A program made the translations under genes and the position numbers. The notes below the pieces were generated by a model. That model ran no database searches, had not been told where the DNA came from, and saw only the letters and a list, made by a program, of their open reading frames with translations. A DNA stretch of 64,000 nucleotides, from contig NC_087064.1 in assembly GCF_963678635.1 (NCBI RefSeq), forward strand, positions 8,223,671 through 8,287,670, written 5' to 3'. The DNA is from Symsagittifera roscoffensis (taxonomy: Eukaryota > Xenacoelomorpha > Acoela > Convolutidae). The stretch's first letter is position 1. The number at the start of each line of letters is the position of its first letter. Shown one piece after another: positions 50,411 through 61,035 of this stretch.

Positions 50411-53400
50411 AATTTGGGCATTTTTACTCGAATTAAAAACCTTTCAGTGTATTCCTGTTTTGAGCAAGTAATTGAGTTCTAAGTTTTGCCTATTTTTTGC
50501 TACTTCGATTTTTTTCAGGCTGTTCATTAAACATTTTTGAAGTTGTTTTCTATATAAATTCAAGGATTGTTCTATGCATATAGTGCAATAGTATCACCCA
50601 TGCTTCAGACACAAATATTCTAGGCTTTCGTGTCTGCTATTTTTGTCGGCTTAGATTCCGCTGAAAGTTTCGGTTCCTTCTAAGGATTTTGAAACCTGTT
50701 TTTGAAGTTTCTAATAGTGCAAGTAACTTTGTTTTTGGAATTTTTTGTCCTGTTTTGCAATTTTTTAAACTTTTTGACAACAAAACATGATTTTTTGAAA
50801 GGGGTTTTTTTTCATTTTTTGATATGTCTTTTCGTTTGTAGGTAATCATAGTCATGACTTCCAAGGATTCGTTTAATTTAAGTTTAATAATTAAAAAAAA
50901 AACACTTCTATGAAGTTTTTCGATTTGTTGGTTTATCTGCAAGTAGTGATAGTCATTCAATTTTGGATCGCAAGTGTTGCGAAGCAGAGAAAACGTTTTT
51001 TCTCTTTTTTTTTCCGCTAAAAGTCACGTTCAAGTACCACAAAAAATCGTCGGAGTGAGTCGCGTGATATATATCAAAGATTATTCATTCGTGATTTGAA
51101 CGACATTGTAAAATTCTCAAAAGTTGTTCTAGTATCGAAAAAACCAGTTTTTAGGTTAACTTTGTGCGGGTAGGTCTTGTAATAAGAAAGTAAGCTTTTA
51201 TTTAAGCATTGAAATATAGTTTTACTCCAGGAAAACTGTTTTTCGAAGCTCCGTTCAGATCTTTCTCGGCAATAATAAATTTTCTAAAAAATACTTTTTA
51301 GCATTTGAAATTTTTTGTTTGGTTAGTCTTTTATCGAAACTTATCGTCATTACTGATGTAAGTGCTGTTTGTCTTGTATTTTTTTCTTCGCAATTTAAAA
51401 GCTTCAGAAAAAAGAAGTCAATTGTTTTAGGTTTCTCTTGTTGGCTAGTTGACTTTTGCACAAAACTGAATTCATTATTAAGAGAAAATGAGTAACGGCA
51501 ATTTGCAAAGTTTTGCTGTACAATTCGTGCAGATATAAAATTAATTTTTTTAAAATTTATTTTTCGTTTTTTTTTTTAAATTGGTTTTATGATTTTTCTA
51601 ATACGCGATTTCGATTTTTCAATATCTGGAAGTTCATTTATCTGCTTATTTCCGAATCGGTCAATAATAATTTGAATGGCCTGCTTTTTCGATTTTTTGA
51701 GATGTTTGCGATTTCTGAGACTTTTACGCTTGCGATTTGCAAGCGTTATCTAACCGGACTATACATATTTTTTTCGCGTTAACAACTAGTTTAACACAAT
51801 CACTTGAATCATTTTACCTTTGGTTCATATGAAATCAAAAGTCTGACGTTACATCGCGCATGTAGCGAAGAGGTAATGCTCCTGCTTATAAAGACCAAAG
51901 TCAATTATTCGAATCCGGACAGGACCTGTTTTTGTGTTGTAAGCGGAAAATTTTCCGCGCGTCAATAAATATTTGTCGGACTTCTGCTTGTTTGATTTTT
52001 TTGTCGGCTCAGTTACTGCAGCACAAAATTTGTCGTAAATTTGGGCATTTTTACTCGAATTAAAAACCTTTCAGTGTATTCCTGTTTTTAGCAAGTAATT
52101 GAGTTCTAAGTTTTGCCTATTTTTTGCTACTTCGATTTTTTTCAGGCTGTTCATTAAACATTTTTGAAGTTGTTTTCTATATAAATTCAAGGATTGTTCT
52201 ATGCATATAGTGCAATAGTATCACCCATGCTTCAGACACAAATATTCTAGGCTTTCGTGTCTGCTATTTTTGTCGGCTTAGATTCCGCTGAAAGTTTCGG
52301 TTCCTTCTAAGGATTTTGAAACCTGTTTTTGAAGTTTCTAATAGTGCAAGTAACTTTGTTTTTGGAATTTTTTGTCCTGTTTTGCAATTTTTTAAACTTT
52401 TTGACAACAAAACATGATTTTTTGAAGGGGTTTTTTTTCATTTTTTGATATGTCTTTTCGTTTGTAGGTAATCATAGTCATGACTTCCAAGGATTCGTTT
52501 AATTTAAGTTTAATAATTAAAAAAAAACACTTCTATGAAGTTTTTCGATTTGTTGGTTTATCTGCAAGTAGTGATAGTCATTCAATTTTGGATCGCAAGA
52601 GTTGCGAAGCAGAGAAAACGTTTTTTCTCTTTTTTTTCCGCTAAAAGTCACGTTCAAGTACCACAAAAAATCGTCGGAGTGAGTCGCGTGATATATATCA
52701 AAGATTATTCATTCGTGATTTGAACGACATTGTAAAATTCTCAAAAGTTGTTCTAGTATCGAAAAAACCAGTTTTTAGGTTAACTTTGTGCGGGTAGGTC
52801 TTGTAATAAGAAAGTAAGCTTTTATTTAAGCATTGAAATATAGTTTTACTCCAGGAAAACTGTTTTTCGAAGCTCCGTTCAGATCTTTCTCGGCAATAAT
52901 AAATTTTCTAAAAAATACTTTTTAGCATTTGAAATTTTTTGTTTGGTTAGTCTTTTATCGAAACTTATCGTCATTACTGATGTAAGTGCTGTTTGTCTTG
53001 TATTTTTTTCTTCGCAATTTAAAAGCTTCAGAAAAAAGAAGTCAATTGTTTTAGGTTTCTCTTGTTGGCTAGTTGACTTTTGCACAAAACTGAATTCATT
53101 ATTAAGAGAAAATGAGTAACGGCAATTTGCAAAGTTTTGCTGTACAATTCGTGCAGATATAAAATTAATTTTTTTTAAATTTATTTTTCGTTTTTTTTTT
53201 AAATTGGTTTTATGATTTTTCTAATACGCGATTTCGATTTTTCAATAACTGGAAGTTCATTTATCTGCTTATTTCCGAATCGGTCAATAATAATTTGAAT
53301 GGCCTGCTTTTTCGATTTTTTGAGATGTTTGCGATTTCTGAGACTTTTACGCTTGCGATTTGCAAGCGTTATCTAACCGGACTATACATATTTTTTTCGC

Positions 53401-54106
53401 GTTAACAACTAGTTTAACAGAATCACTTGAATCATTTTACCTTTGGTTCATATGAAATCAAAAGTCTGACGTTACATCGCGCATGTAGCGAAGAGGTAAT
53501 GCTCCTGCTTATAAAGACCAAAGTCAATTATTCGAATCCGGACAGGACCTGTTTTTGTGTTGTAAGCGGAAAATTTTCCGCGCGTCAATAAATATTTGTC
53601 GGACTTCTGCTTGTTTGATTTTTTTGTCGGCTCAGTTACTGCAGCACAAAATTTGTCGTAAATTTGGGCATTTTTACTCGAATTAAAAACCTTTCAGTGT
53701 ATTCTTGTTTTTAGCAAGTAATTGAGTTCTAAGTTTTGCCTATTTTTTGCTACTTCGATTTTTTTCAGGCTGTTCATTAAACATTTTTGAAGTTGTTTTC
53801 TATATAAATTCAAGGATTGTTCTATGCATATAGTGCAATAGTATCACCCATGCTTCAGACACAAATATTCTAGGCTTTCGTGTCTGATATTTTTGTCGGC
53901 TTAGATTCCGCTGAAAGTTTCGGTTCCTTTTAAGGATTTTGAAACCTGTTTTTGAAGTTTCTAATAGTGCAAGTAACTTTGTTTTTGGAATTTTTTGTCC
54001 TGTTTTGCAATGTTTTAAACTTTTTGACAACAAAACATGATTTTTTGAAGGGGTTTTTTTTCATTTTTTGATATGTCTTTTCGTTTGTAGGTAATCATAG
54101 TCATAT

Positions 54107-54586
54107 ATTTTGTAGATCAAGTGATGCGAAGCTCCGCTTCGCCTGTGTTGAATACTCAATTCTGATGGGTTGAATACTCAAATTCGAGTTGCTCAAGTAA
54201 TCATTGCAAATTGAATTGAGGCATGCCCATTGAAGAGACATAAATTATATTTTTTTGGTAATTGTTTTTTTTTAAAGTTGATTTTCTGGCAAGGCATACT
54301 TCTATAGTTTTATCGTTTTTTTCGGATAACTTTTGGCTTTTCAGAGCCATTTTTGCCGGTTTTTGCTGTGTTGACGAAAAGCAGCTTCGCCTTTGAATGT
54401 TTGCTTGCTCATTTCTTGGAGCATGATTGTGCCTGAAAGAAAAGAAACTCTCTCTAGGTTCTTTCCGACCCCTATTTTTTTTGCTGGTTTATTAATTTGT
54501 GTTAGTTTCTGAGAAAAAGCTGTGCAAGCTTTGGAAAATGAAAAAGTGACAGCATGTTTTCTTATTTCGTTCCTTTCGTTTCGCAG
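54107..54586. other. Sequence between tandem repeat and first coding SNRK exon
   Basis: AT-rich noncoding DNA. It ends in TTTCGTTTCGCAG, a good 3' splice site (AG at 54585-54586), so the exon that carries the SNRK start codon is probably not the first exon of the transcript. Confidence 0.5.
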
Positions 54587-54605
54587 CTCGCTCTCTGATA
54601 ATCGG

Positions 54606-54738
54606 ATGGACAAAATGGAGAGTCTTCGAGACGGCAGACTGAGACGCGACAGTCAAATCAAAGGACTCTACGAGTTTGAAAAGACCTTGGGCAAGGGACA
54701 CTTTGCAATAGTCAAACTGGCAAAGCATCTCTACACTG
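54606..54738 (+). CDS. SNRK: SNRK coding exon 1: N-terminus and Gly-rich loop
   Basis: The ATG at 54606 gives [20 protein letters not shown] and then [20 protein letters not shown], placing about 20 residues before the kinase domain as in other SNRKs. An upstream in-frame codon (54522) is excluded because a splice acceptor lies between. The exon ends ...TACACTG before GTAAGT. Confidence 0.9.
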
Positions 54739-55098
54739 GTAAGTTTTGAAGTTTCGATGAAATGTTTGATCGAAGGCGAACACTGATTCACGCGCGCTAT
54801 ACCTCTCGTGTCGAATGTAAGCGCAGAGGAGCAAGCGTTTGCTAATTGACATTGCTTTATTTCGAATCGTCGCCTGTCCTGTTACGAGTTTTCGTCTGTT
54901 ACGAATGATCCCCCAGTTGATGTGATTATTTGAAGATTGTGATTATGTAGGGAAAAAACGGGAGAGTCAAATTAAATTCAAACGTTTTTGACCTTGAAGA
55001 CCATCATCAGGATACCGTAAAGCCTACAAAAGAACATCTACAATATAAAATACATTCTGCCTATAAGATTGATTAATTGGAATATTTTTGCTCTACAG

Positions 55099-55275
55099 GT
55101 GAGCGAGTGGCGATCAAAGTGATAGACAAGAGCAAGTTGGACGAGGTGTCCAGAGTTCATCTGTACCAGGAGGTGGCTTGCATGAAGATGGTCAAACACG
55201 AGAACATCGTCCAGCTCTACGAGGTCATCGACTCAACCAAGTTCCTCTACATCGTCCAGGAGCTGGGCGATGGAG
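55099..55275 (+). CDS. SNRK: SNRK coding exon 2: catalytic Lys and hinge
   Basis: It follows CTCTACAG and reads GERVAIKVIDKSKL (Lys51, ATP-binding), then KMVKHENIVQLYEVIDS and VQELGDGG at the hinge. The donor is GTCAGT. Confidence 0.93.
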
Positions 55276-55752
55276 GTCAGTAAATATCTTGAGCTCACGG
55301 TGGGGGGGGGGGGGGGGGGTCATATTTTTATAGTCCATATTTCATAGGGGGTCGTCTCGTATAGTAATATTTTTTTCGGTACTACCATAAAAGTTTTTGG
55401 CAGTTAATATGGAGGTGACATCCATTCTTGAGACGACAAAGATGATGAGTTCGATTCTAGCCAGGAGCTGATTATTTTTTGAAAATAAAATTATTTATTT
55501 ATCGAAGATATTTAATTATTGGACTGTTTGACTTATTGGTTGTAATCTTTGCTAGAAATGATACGCGTTTGGAATCGTTCCTGTAGTTTGTAAATTTGCG
55601 CATTCTGATTTAGTACAATTTTTTCTAATCTGGTGCTCTTTCGTTTATTTTTGTTTATATTTGACATAACTTATTTCGGCAAATGTGATTCCTAAGTTTT
55701 GTCGGCTATCATTCGATTAATTTTTCTCGATACTAAGTTTGCCTAAAAATAG

Positions 55753-56103
55753 CATAAATGCGGAGCATATCTTAGCACCACTTGCGCTACAACCTAAACG
55801 TAGAAAATGAAGCGGGGGCTTCTAAATCGGAAAAAATCTACATTAAAAAATTATGTCTACAAAAACTTCATACATTTTTCTCGAATGATTTTCAATTTGA
55901 GAAAAACATTCTGAGAATTTAAATCAAAGATTTTTAATTCTCAAAATCTTTTCCTCAAATTGAAAGTCATTCGTGAAAAATGTATGAAGTTTTTGTAGAC
56001 AAAACTTTTTATGTAGCAGATTTTTTCCGATTAAGAAGCCCCCGCTTTATTTTCTACGTTTAGGTTGTAGCGCAAGTGTGTTAAGATACGCTTCGCATTT
56101 ATG
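55753..56103. repeat. Fold-back (inverted) repeat, arms of about 170 bp
   Basis: The left arm starts CATAAATGCGGAGCATATCT and the right arm ends with the near-complement, AGATACGCTTCGCATTTATG. The arms match almost throughout (for example TACAAAAACTTCATACATTT against AAATGTATGAAGTTTTTGTA), with only a few bases of loop near 55928. This is either a fold-back MITE or an inverted duplication. Transcribed as part of the intron it would form a long hairpin. Confidence 0.85.
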
Positions 56104-57125
56104 TTGTTTTTCAGTGAACCTAGTGTAGGGAAAATAGGTACCGTTGTTTTTTGTCTTGTTTTCAGGAAAGAGCTTTGAATATTGCTCACATTCAAATTCG
56201 ATTTTTCCCGGTTTTTTGAAGTTCAATTGAAAGTCATTGGCTAAAAGGAAGGTTCCATGAATTAAGCTCAAAGGGCGCGAGGAAACGTGAATGAATTTGT
56301 CTCGAGAGTTGATTTTAATCGAGTACAAGATTTTCTTCCGTAAGCAACTTCGTTTTCACGATTTATTTGCTCAGGCCTGAAGGTAGAGTCCCAACAAATT
56401 TTCAGATTTATTTTGCAATTGATTTAGGTTTATTCGGCTTAAACGGTATGTATTTTATTGGCATAGTAGCCTCTTTTTGCTTCATTTGCTGAGCAAAAAA
56501 GACACCGAGGGACTGAAGTCTTTGAACATCTTTTTTTCCTGGCGCAGCGGTTGTCTACCCAAGTGTTGTCGACCTAGTTATCGCTTGTAAATGTTGTTCT
56601 AATGCTAAGTCAAGGCCTGAAATCTTCATCGCCAATTGTTTTGTCGAAATGATTTTTTTTCTGGTAGATATATTTTTTCAAAGTTTGTGGCTTCTCGGTT
56701 TTTTATACGGCTAGTTCGTCTCGCTATGTTTGACGTTTGTGATGTATCGCAAAGTTCATTTTTATCCGCTTTACCTAGTGCGTTATTAAATATTCAGAGC
56801 GGAGTAAAGAAATCCTGTTTTCTCATATTGGATTTTTTAATCAAAAAAGTGTCAATCATAAAGCATGGTGTAAATTCAAAGAGCTCTCGGTTAATATTTT
56901 CTTTTCTTTTCTTTGAAACTCAAAACATCATTTTTTTGATAGTTTCGTTTTGTTTCCCTAACTTTTCCCGTTTTACGCATCTTAAATCAATGGTCAATTG
57001 GAAGGAAAACCACCCAAAAAGTGTACGCAAGGTTACGCCCCATTTCGCAGTGATACAAGATCATCTTTAATTTCATTAGTTGCTGTGACGCAAGCACTTT
57101 TTTGTCAGGTTGGATTGAATTAATT

Positions 57126-57146
57126 GCCCTTGCAATAAGCAAGAGT
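57126..57146 (+). repeat. Dispersed hairpin repeat, copy d
   Basis: The stem is CCCTTGC / GCAAGAG with loop AATAA and one mismatch. The shared tail ends in TTTTCCCCAGTAATTAA. Confidence 0.5.
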
Positions 57147-57749
57147 ACAGCTACGGGGTTCTGGATTTTCCCCAGTAATTAATATTTGTTTAAAGGATGA
57201 CTGCGAGGGAATTGGTGGTCATCTCCAAGTTTGAAGTTCGTCAACCAACAGAATTATTTCGAGCATTTTTGGAAATTCGCTTTTCATGTTGGTTTTAAGA
57301 TAACTCCGATTTGTCATAATTTCAGTTTTTTCGTTGGTTTTTTTTCTTATTCGAATAGATTCAAATTATTTTATTTTTGCTTAGTAGCCTAATATTGGTG
57401 ACTTCGTTTTGTGAGCGAGTAAAGTTTCTTACGCGTGTATTTGTTTGAGTGAGGCGTATTGGCTCCACGATTCTTTGAACTTGTTTGATATCGGCTTTGT
57501 TACCGCTTGGTAAATTTTCTTCTGATGCTTACGTCACATTCATTTTTCTTAGCATGTTAGTTTTCAAAATGAACTTTTCAATGAAAATTGAGACACAGAT
57601 GAAATTTTTGATAGATCCAATTTTAAGACATTTTCTAAAATTTGTTTTCCCAATTAGAGGCTTCCTTATTTTTTGTCGGCTGGTTTGGCGTGTTATTGTT
57701 TAGTGTATTTCAAGGGGCCCGAAAAACCGTTTCGCCTCTCTTTAAGAGT

Positions 57750-57806
57750 CAATGAACCTAGTGAAGACTCTTGAATAGGTCATTTTGATTTTTTTTTCAG
57801 GAAAGC
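57750..57806 (+). repeat. Dispersed acceptor-like repeat, second copy
   Basis: AAGAGTCAATGAACCTAGTG, ATAGGTC and TTTTTTTTTCAGGAAA repeat the element at 48660-48725. Here it lies inside SNRK intron 2. Confidence 0.5.
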
Positions 57807-58448
57807 GCACGCTCAAATTTGATTTCTCGCGGTTTGACTTCTGATTTATTTTCAAGTTCAAGGTATTTCATTTTTAAAACGAAAAGCAAACTCTATTACA
57901 GAACAGCATAAGTTTGTAGGTCACGAAAAACGTAATTGACTTCTAATTTCGAATGTGGGTTTTGAATTTCAGATTTTCCAGCGGAATAAAAACTTCTCTT
58001 GATTCAGTTTTCTCAAATTTAATTAAACAATCAAAAAATTTCATTAATAAAATGTTCTTGAACTCCAGAGAGCTTTAAAGCCATATATTTGTTAACTTGA
58101 AATTCAATAGTTGAAGTTTTTCTAAAATGATTCAGTATGTTTTTCTATTTCTGTACGTTCATTGACTCTTTTCAACCTGTCTGTTGTCTATTTTTTTAAT
58201 CAATTTTCCTAAATCATACACGTTTTTGAATTGTACTGATATTTTTCGAGCTTTGAAAGTGTTTCATGCTTTCACAAAAACCCAAAAGTTCGAAACTGAT
58301 TGTTGATGTCTCACAGTATAATGCGTTACCAGTCTCATTGATTAGCTTAAACGAGCAAAGAAATCAAAGAAAGAATTAACCTGTGGGTAAAACAGTATAT
58401 CTGTTTTACAATATTGCCGAACTATAGCGATGAGCGGCTGTTACTTAG

Positions 58449-58745
58449 GCGACATGTACGACTTCCTCACCAAACACGAAGGTGGATTACCGGAAGACAA
58501 GGCTCGCGACTTCTTCCAGCAAATAGTTTCCGCAATCACATACTGCCATGACCTACACATTGTACACAGAGACTTGAAACCGGAGAATGTGGTGTTGTCG
58601 CGCAACCAAGATGTAGTGAAGATAACTGACTTCGGTTTCAGCAATCAGTACACACCTGGAACACATCTGAGGACATCCTGTGGCTCCTTGGCATACTCAG
58701 CTCCAGAGATACTCCTCGGCGACTCCTATGAAGCAGCAGCTGTCG
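58449..58745 (+). CDS. SNRK: SNRK coding exon 3: catalytic and activation loops
   Basis: It follows TTACTTAG and reads [20 protein letters not shown], then HRDLKPENV (Asp145), TDFGFSN (Asp164) and [14 protein letters not shown]. Thr179 is at the LKB1 phosphorylation site. The exon ends at GTCG before GTGAGC. Confidence 0.95.
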
Positions 58746-58998
58746 GTGAGCTGTAGTTACTCTTTGATCTTTTGAAAAATAAAAATCAATTCATAATTTG
58801 CAGCTTCTTTTCTGTTATTGCTACAAATCAGGTATAATCTGCGAAGCTAATGGCGAGAGTTTCGGGCTAGATTCCAACCGAAACAGTTGAAAGTGAATAT
58901 TGAATGCCATAATTTTGGATGAATCCAAAAATCAAGCAGAATTAATTCAGTTCATCGCAAAAGAATTTAAAAATGTCGAGATGTGTTTGTTTTTGTAG

Positions 58999-59140
58999 AC
59001 GTATGGAGTTTGGGAGTACTGTTGTTTATGCTGGTGTGTGGGGAGGCCCCGTTCAATGAGGGCACAGACAGTGAGACACTGACCATGATCATGGACTGCA
59101 AGTTCACCCTCCCTCACGAACTTTCAGACGAGTGCAAAGA
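58999..59140 (+). CDS. SNRK: SNRK coding exon 4: kinase C-lobe
   Basis: It follows TTTTTGTAG and reads [19 protein letters not shown], then [15 protein letters not shown] and DECK. It joins exon 3 at V-D (GTC G|AC) and exon 5 at K-D (AAA GA|T). The donor is GTGAGT. Confidence 0.95.
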
Positions 59141-59436
59141 GTGAGTTCAGCTCAGTTGAATTAAATACTTAGCTGATGAGTTGAAAAATCTCAGATCATC
59201 AATCGACTCAATAACGACTATTACTTGCGACCACATAGCGGCAGGGAACTTTTAATTTACTTTTGTTTTTTCTTGCGAAATGAGACATCATAAGTAAAAA
59301 TAAGATGAGTCCAGAAACTTGTCACATTAAGGTTGTCATATGAAATGAAATGATTTAGAAATTCAAATTAATTTTTGTAATTTTTTCAAATTTGCCATTA
59401 GTGCGCATTTTGAGCTCAGTCTTTGTCTATTTTCAG

Positions 59437-59841
59437 TCTGGTAAGCAATCTTCTAAAGCGTGAACCAGAAGACAGATTATCGCTGGCCCAAATTCTCGAT
59501 CACCCCTGGATGAAAATGGCACCCTCGCCCGACACCCCTTTGACGCACCAGCCCCCCAACCCCCACTCAAACATTACCCACATAAACACTAACACGGGCA
59601 CACACTACGGAAGTATCTGTCATCCATCAGTAGGAAGCAGTTATAAATTGAGTCCCAACGGGGGACCCGTACCCGCCTCGAGTCACCAGGGTCAGGGGGC
59701 ATTCAGAGGGGTGCATCGAGTTGGGGGATCTCACTGGCAGAACACAGTGATTACACGTGATATGATTACGGAAGAAGAACACAGAGAAATAGTGGATTGT
59801 ATGACGACGCAGAACATAGCAGATGAACCGGCCATTCTTCA
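59437..59841 (+). CDS. SNRK: SNRK coding exon 5: end of kinase domain and start of UBA-like region
   Basis: It reads DLVSNLLKREPEDRLSLAQI and LDHPWMK, closing the kinase domain. A Pro/His/Asn-rich insert of about 70 residues follows, then ITEEEHREIVDCMTTQNIAD, which matches the UBA-like region of SNRK. The insert is longer than the equivalent link in human SNRK. The donor is GTAAGT at 59842; the next exon is not visible in the window. Confidence 0.92.
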
Positions 59842-59930
59842 GTAAGTAGTAAAGTTGAACAAAATCAATCTTTCTGTTTTTTTAAAGTACTGTGATCGCA
59901 GATACTGATTTCTTTTCAGCTAATTTAATT

Positions 59931-59951
59931 ATCCTTGCGATAAGCAAGGGT
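59931..59951 (+). repeat. Dispersed hairpin repeat, copy e
   Basis: The stem is ATCCTTGC / GCAAGGGT with loop GATAA and one wobble pair. The tail ends CTTTTTTCCCGTAATTAA. Confidence 0.55.
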
Positions 59952-60869
59952 ATGTTGCAATTGGTTACTATACTTTTTTCCCGTAATTAACTTTGTTCGC
60001 CGGTTGACTGAAATGTTGGTCATCTCTACCTTCTTCAACGAACAGAAAGATGGAGAACAGACAAATTTTGAGCATGTCTGCAATTTAAATTCCCATTCTT
60101 ATTAGAGTTTTTTTAATGTTGATTTCAAATATATCAATTCTGATTTCAGTATATCCATTTTTGTTTTCGTTTGTTCTTTTCATTCTTTTCGTATTCGGCG
60201 TAAAACATTTCGGTTTATTGCACTAGCGTCAGCTTAGTGTGTTATTACGAACCTTCTTTTTTCTAACCTAACTCGCAAATAAAAGTGTGCATTAAAAGTG
60301 TTCACTTATTTGGAAATTTCATTATAGCATTGGAAATTGCATAGCCTCTTCTCTGCGTTATGTTCTCTGTTAGAAACTGTTATTCAAGACCAAATCCAGA
60401 AAAATTTAGTATAATTTTTTCGATATTTTTTCACGGTTTTCACCTCTGTTTTCGTTGGTTAGTTTGTACTGCTATGTATGGGTTTTATTGCATGTAGCGC
60501 GATGCTTTTCCTCTTTCTAAAATTTCTAAAAGTGCAGTTATTTCAATTCCAATATGATTTTTTTTGCCAATTTTGTAACTTTTTGACAAAAATTATTGGG
60601 GGTTTTATTTGATTTTTTTTGTTGGTTTATCGCTTTATCTGTAATTAAGGAGAAAAATGCAATAAGAAGGGTATTGCAATCGTGTACGAGATTTTTTTTC
60701 TTTTTGCTCCGTTTGACTACCGAAAATTTTTTTTGCGTGCGTGTGTGTGTTGTGAGGGGAAGGGAAATTTCATTGTTTTTATTATAAGATTTTTTTGGCA
60801 TGAAAGGTTTCTGCTCAGGACTTTTCGGCTTTTGTACCCTTATTTATTATAAATTCAAAATCAATCAAC

Positions 60870-61035
60870 CATCCGGCACATCTGGCGTAGAGGTAACACA
60901 ACTGCTTGAGGCGGCAAAGGCTTGGTGGTTTGAATTCAGCCGGGACCTGTTTTTTACAAATTAGAGTTTTTGTGCTCTTTCGGAATATCGTCTGTCCGTT
61001 TATTTTTGTTGGCTTAGCTACCGTAGCCCGTTTTT
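60870..61035 (+). repeat. tRNA-derived SINE, copy 3
   Basis: TCTGGCGTAGAGGTAAC fits an A box and GGTGGTTTGAATTC a B box. They are followed by AGCCGGGACCTGTTTTT and, about 90 bases later, TTGTTGGCTTAGCTACC. The structure equals the copies at 47320 and 50226. Confidence 0.65.

Larger units (their letters stand above)
49232..54106 (+). repeat. Tandem repeat, 1625-bp unit, three copies
   Basis: The anchor CACTTCTATGAAG occurs at 49278, 50903 and 52528, giving an exact 1625-bp period twice. Units run about 49232-50856, 50857-52481 and 52482-54106. They differ only by scattered substitutions and homopolymer lengths, so the array is recent. Each unit contains one hairpin repeat (50099, 51724, 53349) and one SINE (50226, 51851, 53476 onward). 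Short minus-strand frames of 68 codons repeat with the unit and are not genes. Confidence 0.95.
55276..58448 (+). other. SNRK intron 2, repeat-bearing
   Basis: It is 3173 bases. Beginning near its start it contains a G18 run (55304-55320), a tRNA-like scrap near 55405-55475, a 351-bp fold-back repeat (55753-56103), a hairpin repeat (57126) and a dispersed acceptor-like repeat (57750-57806). The open frame at 56636-57070 shows no family and is not supported as coding. Confidence 0.8.
54587..59841 (+). other. SNRK: SNRK gene locus (5' part; 3' end beyond window)
   Basis: Five coding exons with canonical GT-AG introns join in frame to give 384 codons plus two bases. They cover a short N-terminus, a full Ser/Thr kinase domain and the start of the UBA-like region. 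SNRK is an AMPK-related kinase activated by LKB1. The strongest matches are [37 protein letters not shown] and [17 protein letters not shown]. Introns are 360, 3173, 253, 296 and more than 4150 bases. The long unstructured C-terminal tail of SNRK must lie downstream of 64000; I found no further exon by eye. Confidence 0.93.

Noticed and set aside
49449-53085. Repeated 68-codon minus-strand ORFs in the tandem array
   Set aside because: They repeat only because the 1625-bp unit repeats; composition is AT-rich and no family is recognised.
55303-55320. G18 homopolymer as a regulatory signal
   Set aside because: Runs of this kind recur by slippage (also near 61600 and 1140) and are common assembly-sensitive artefacts; no further support.
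56636-57070. 144-codon ORF in SNRK intron 2
   Set aside because: It is Phe/Ser/Leu-rich as expected from T-rich DNA read by chance, with no family resemblance.
47320-61035. Functional tRNA genes
   Set aside because: Box A and B look-alikes occur, but the cloverleaf arms do not pair well and several copies share a common non-tRNA tail, so SINE is the better call.
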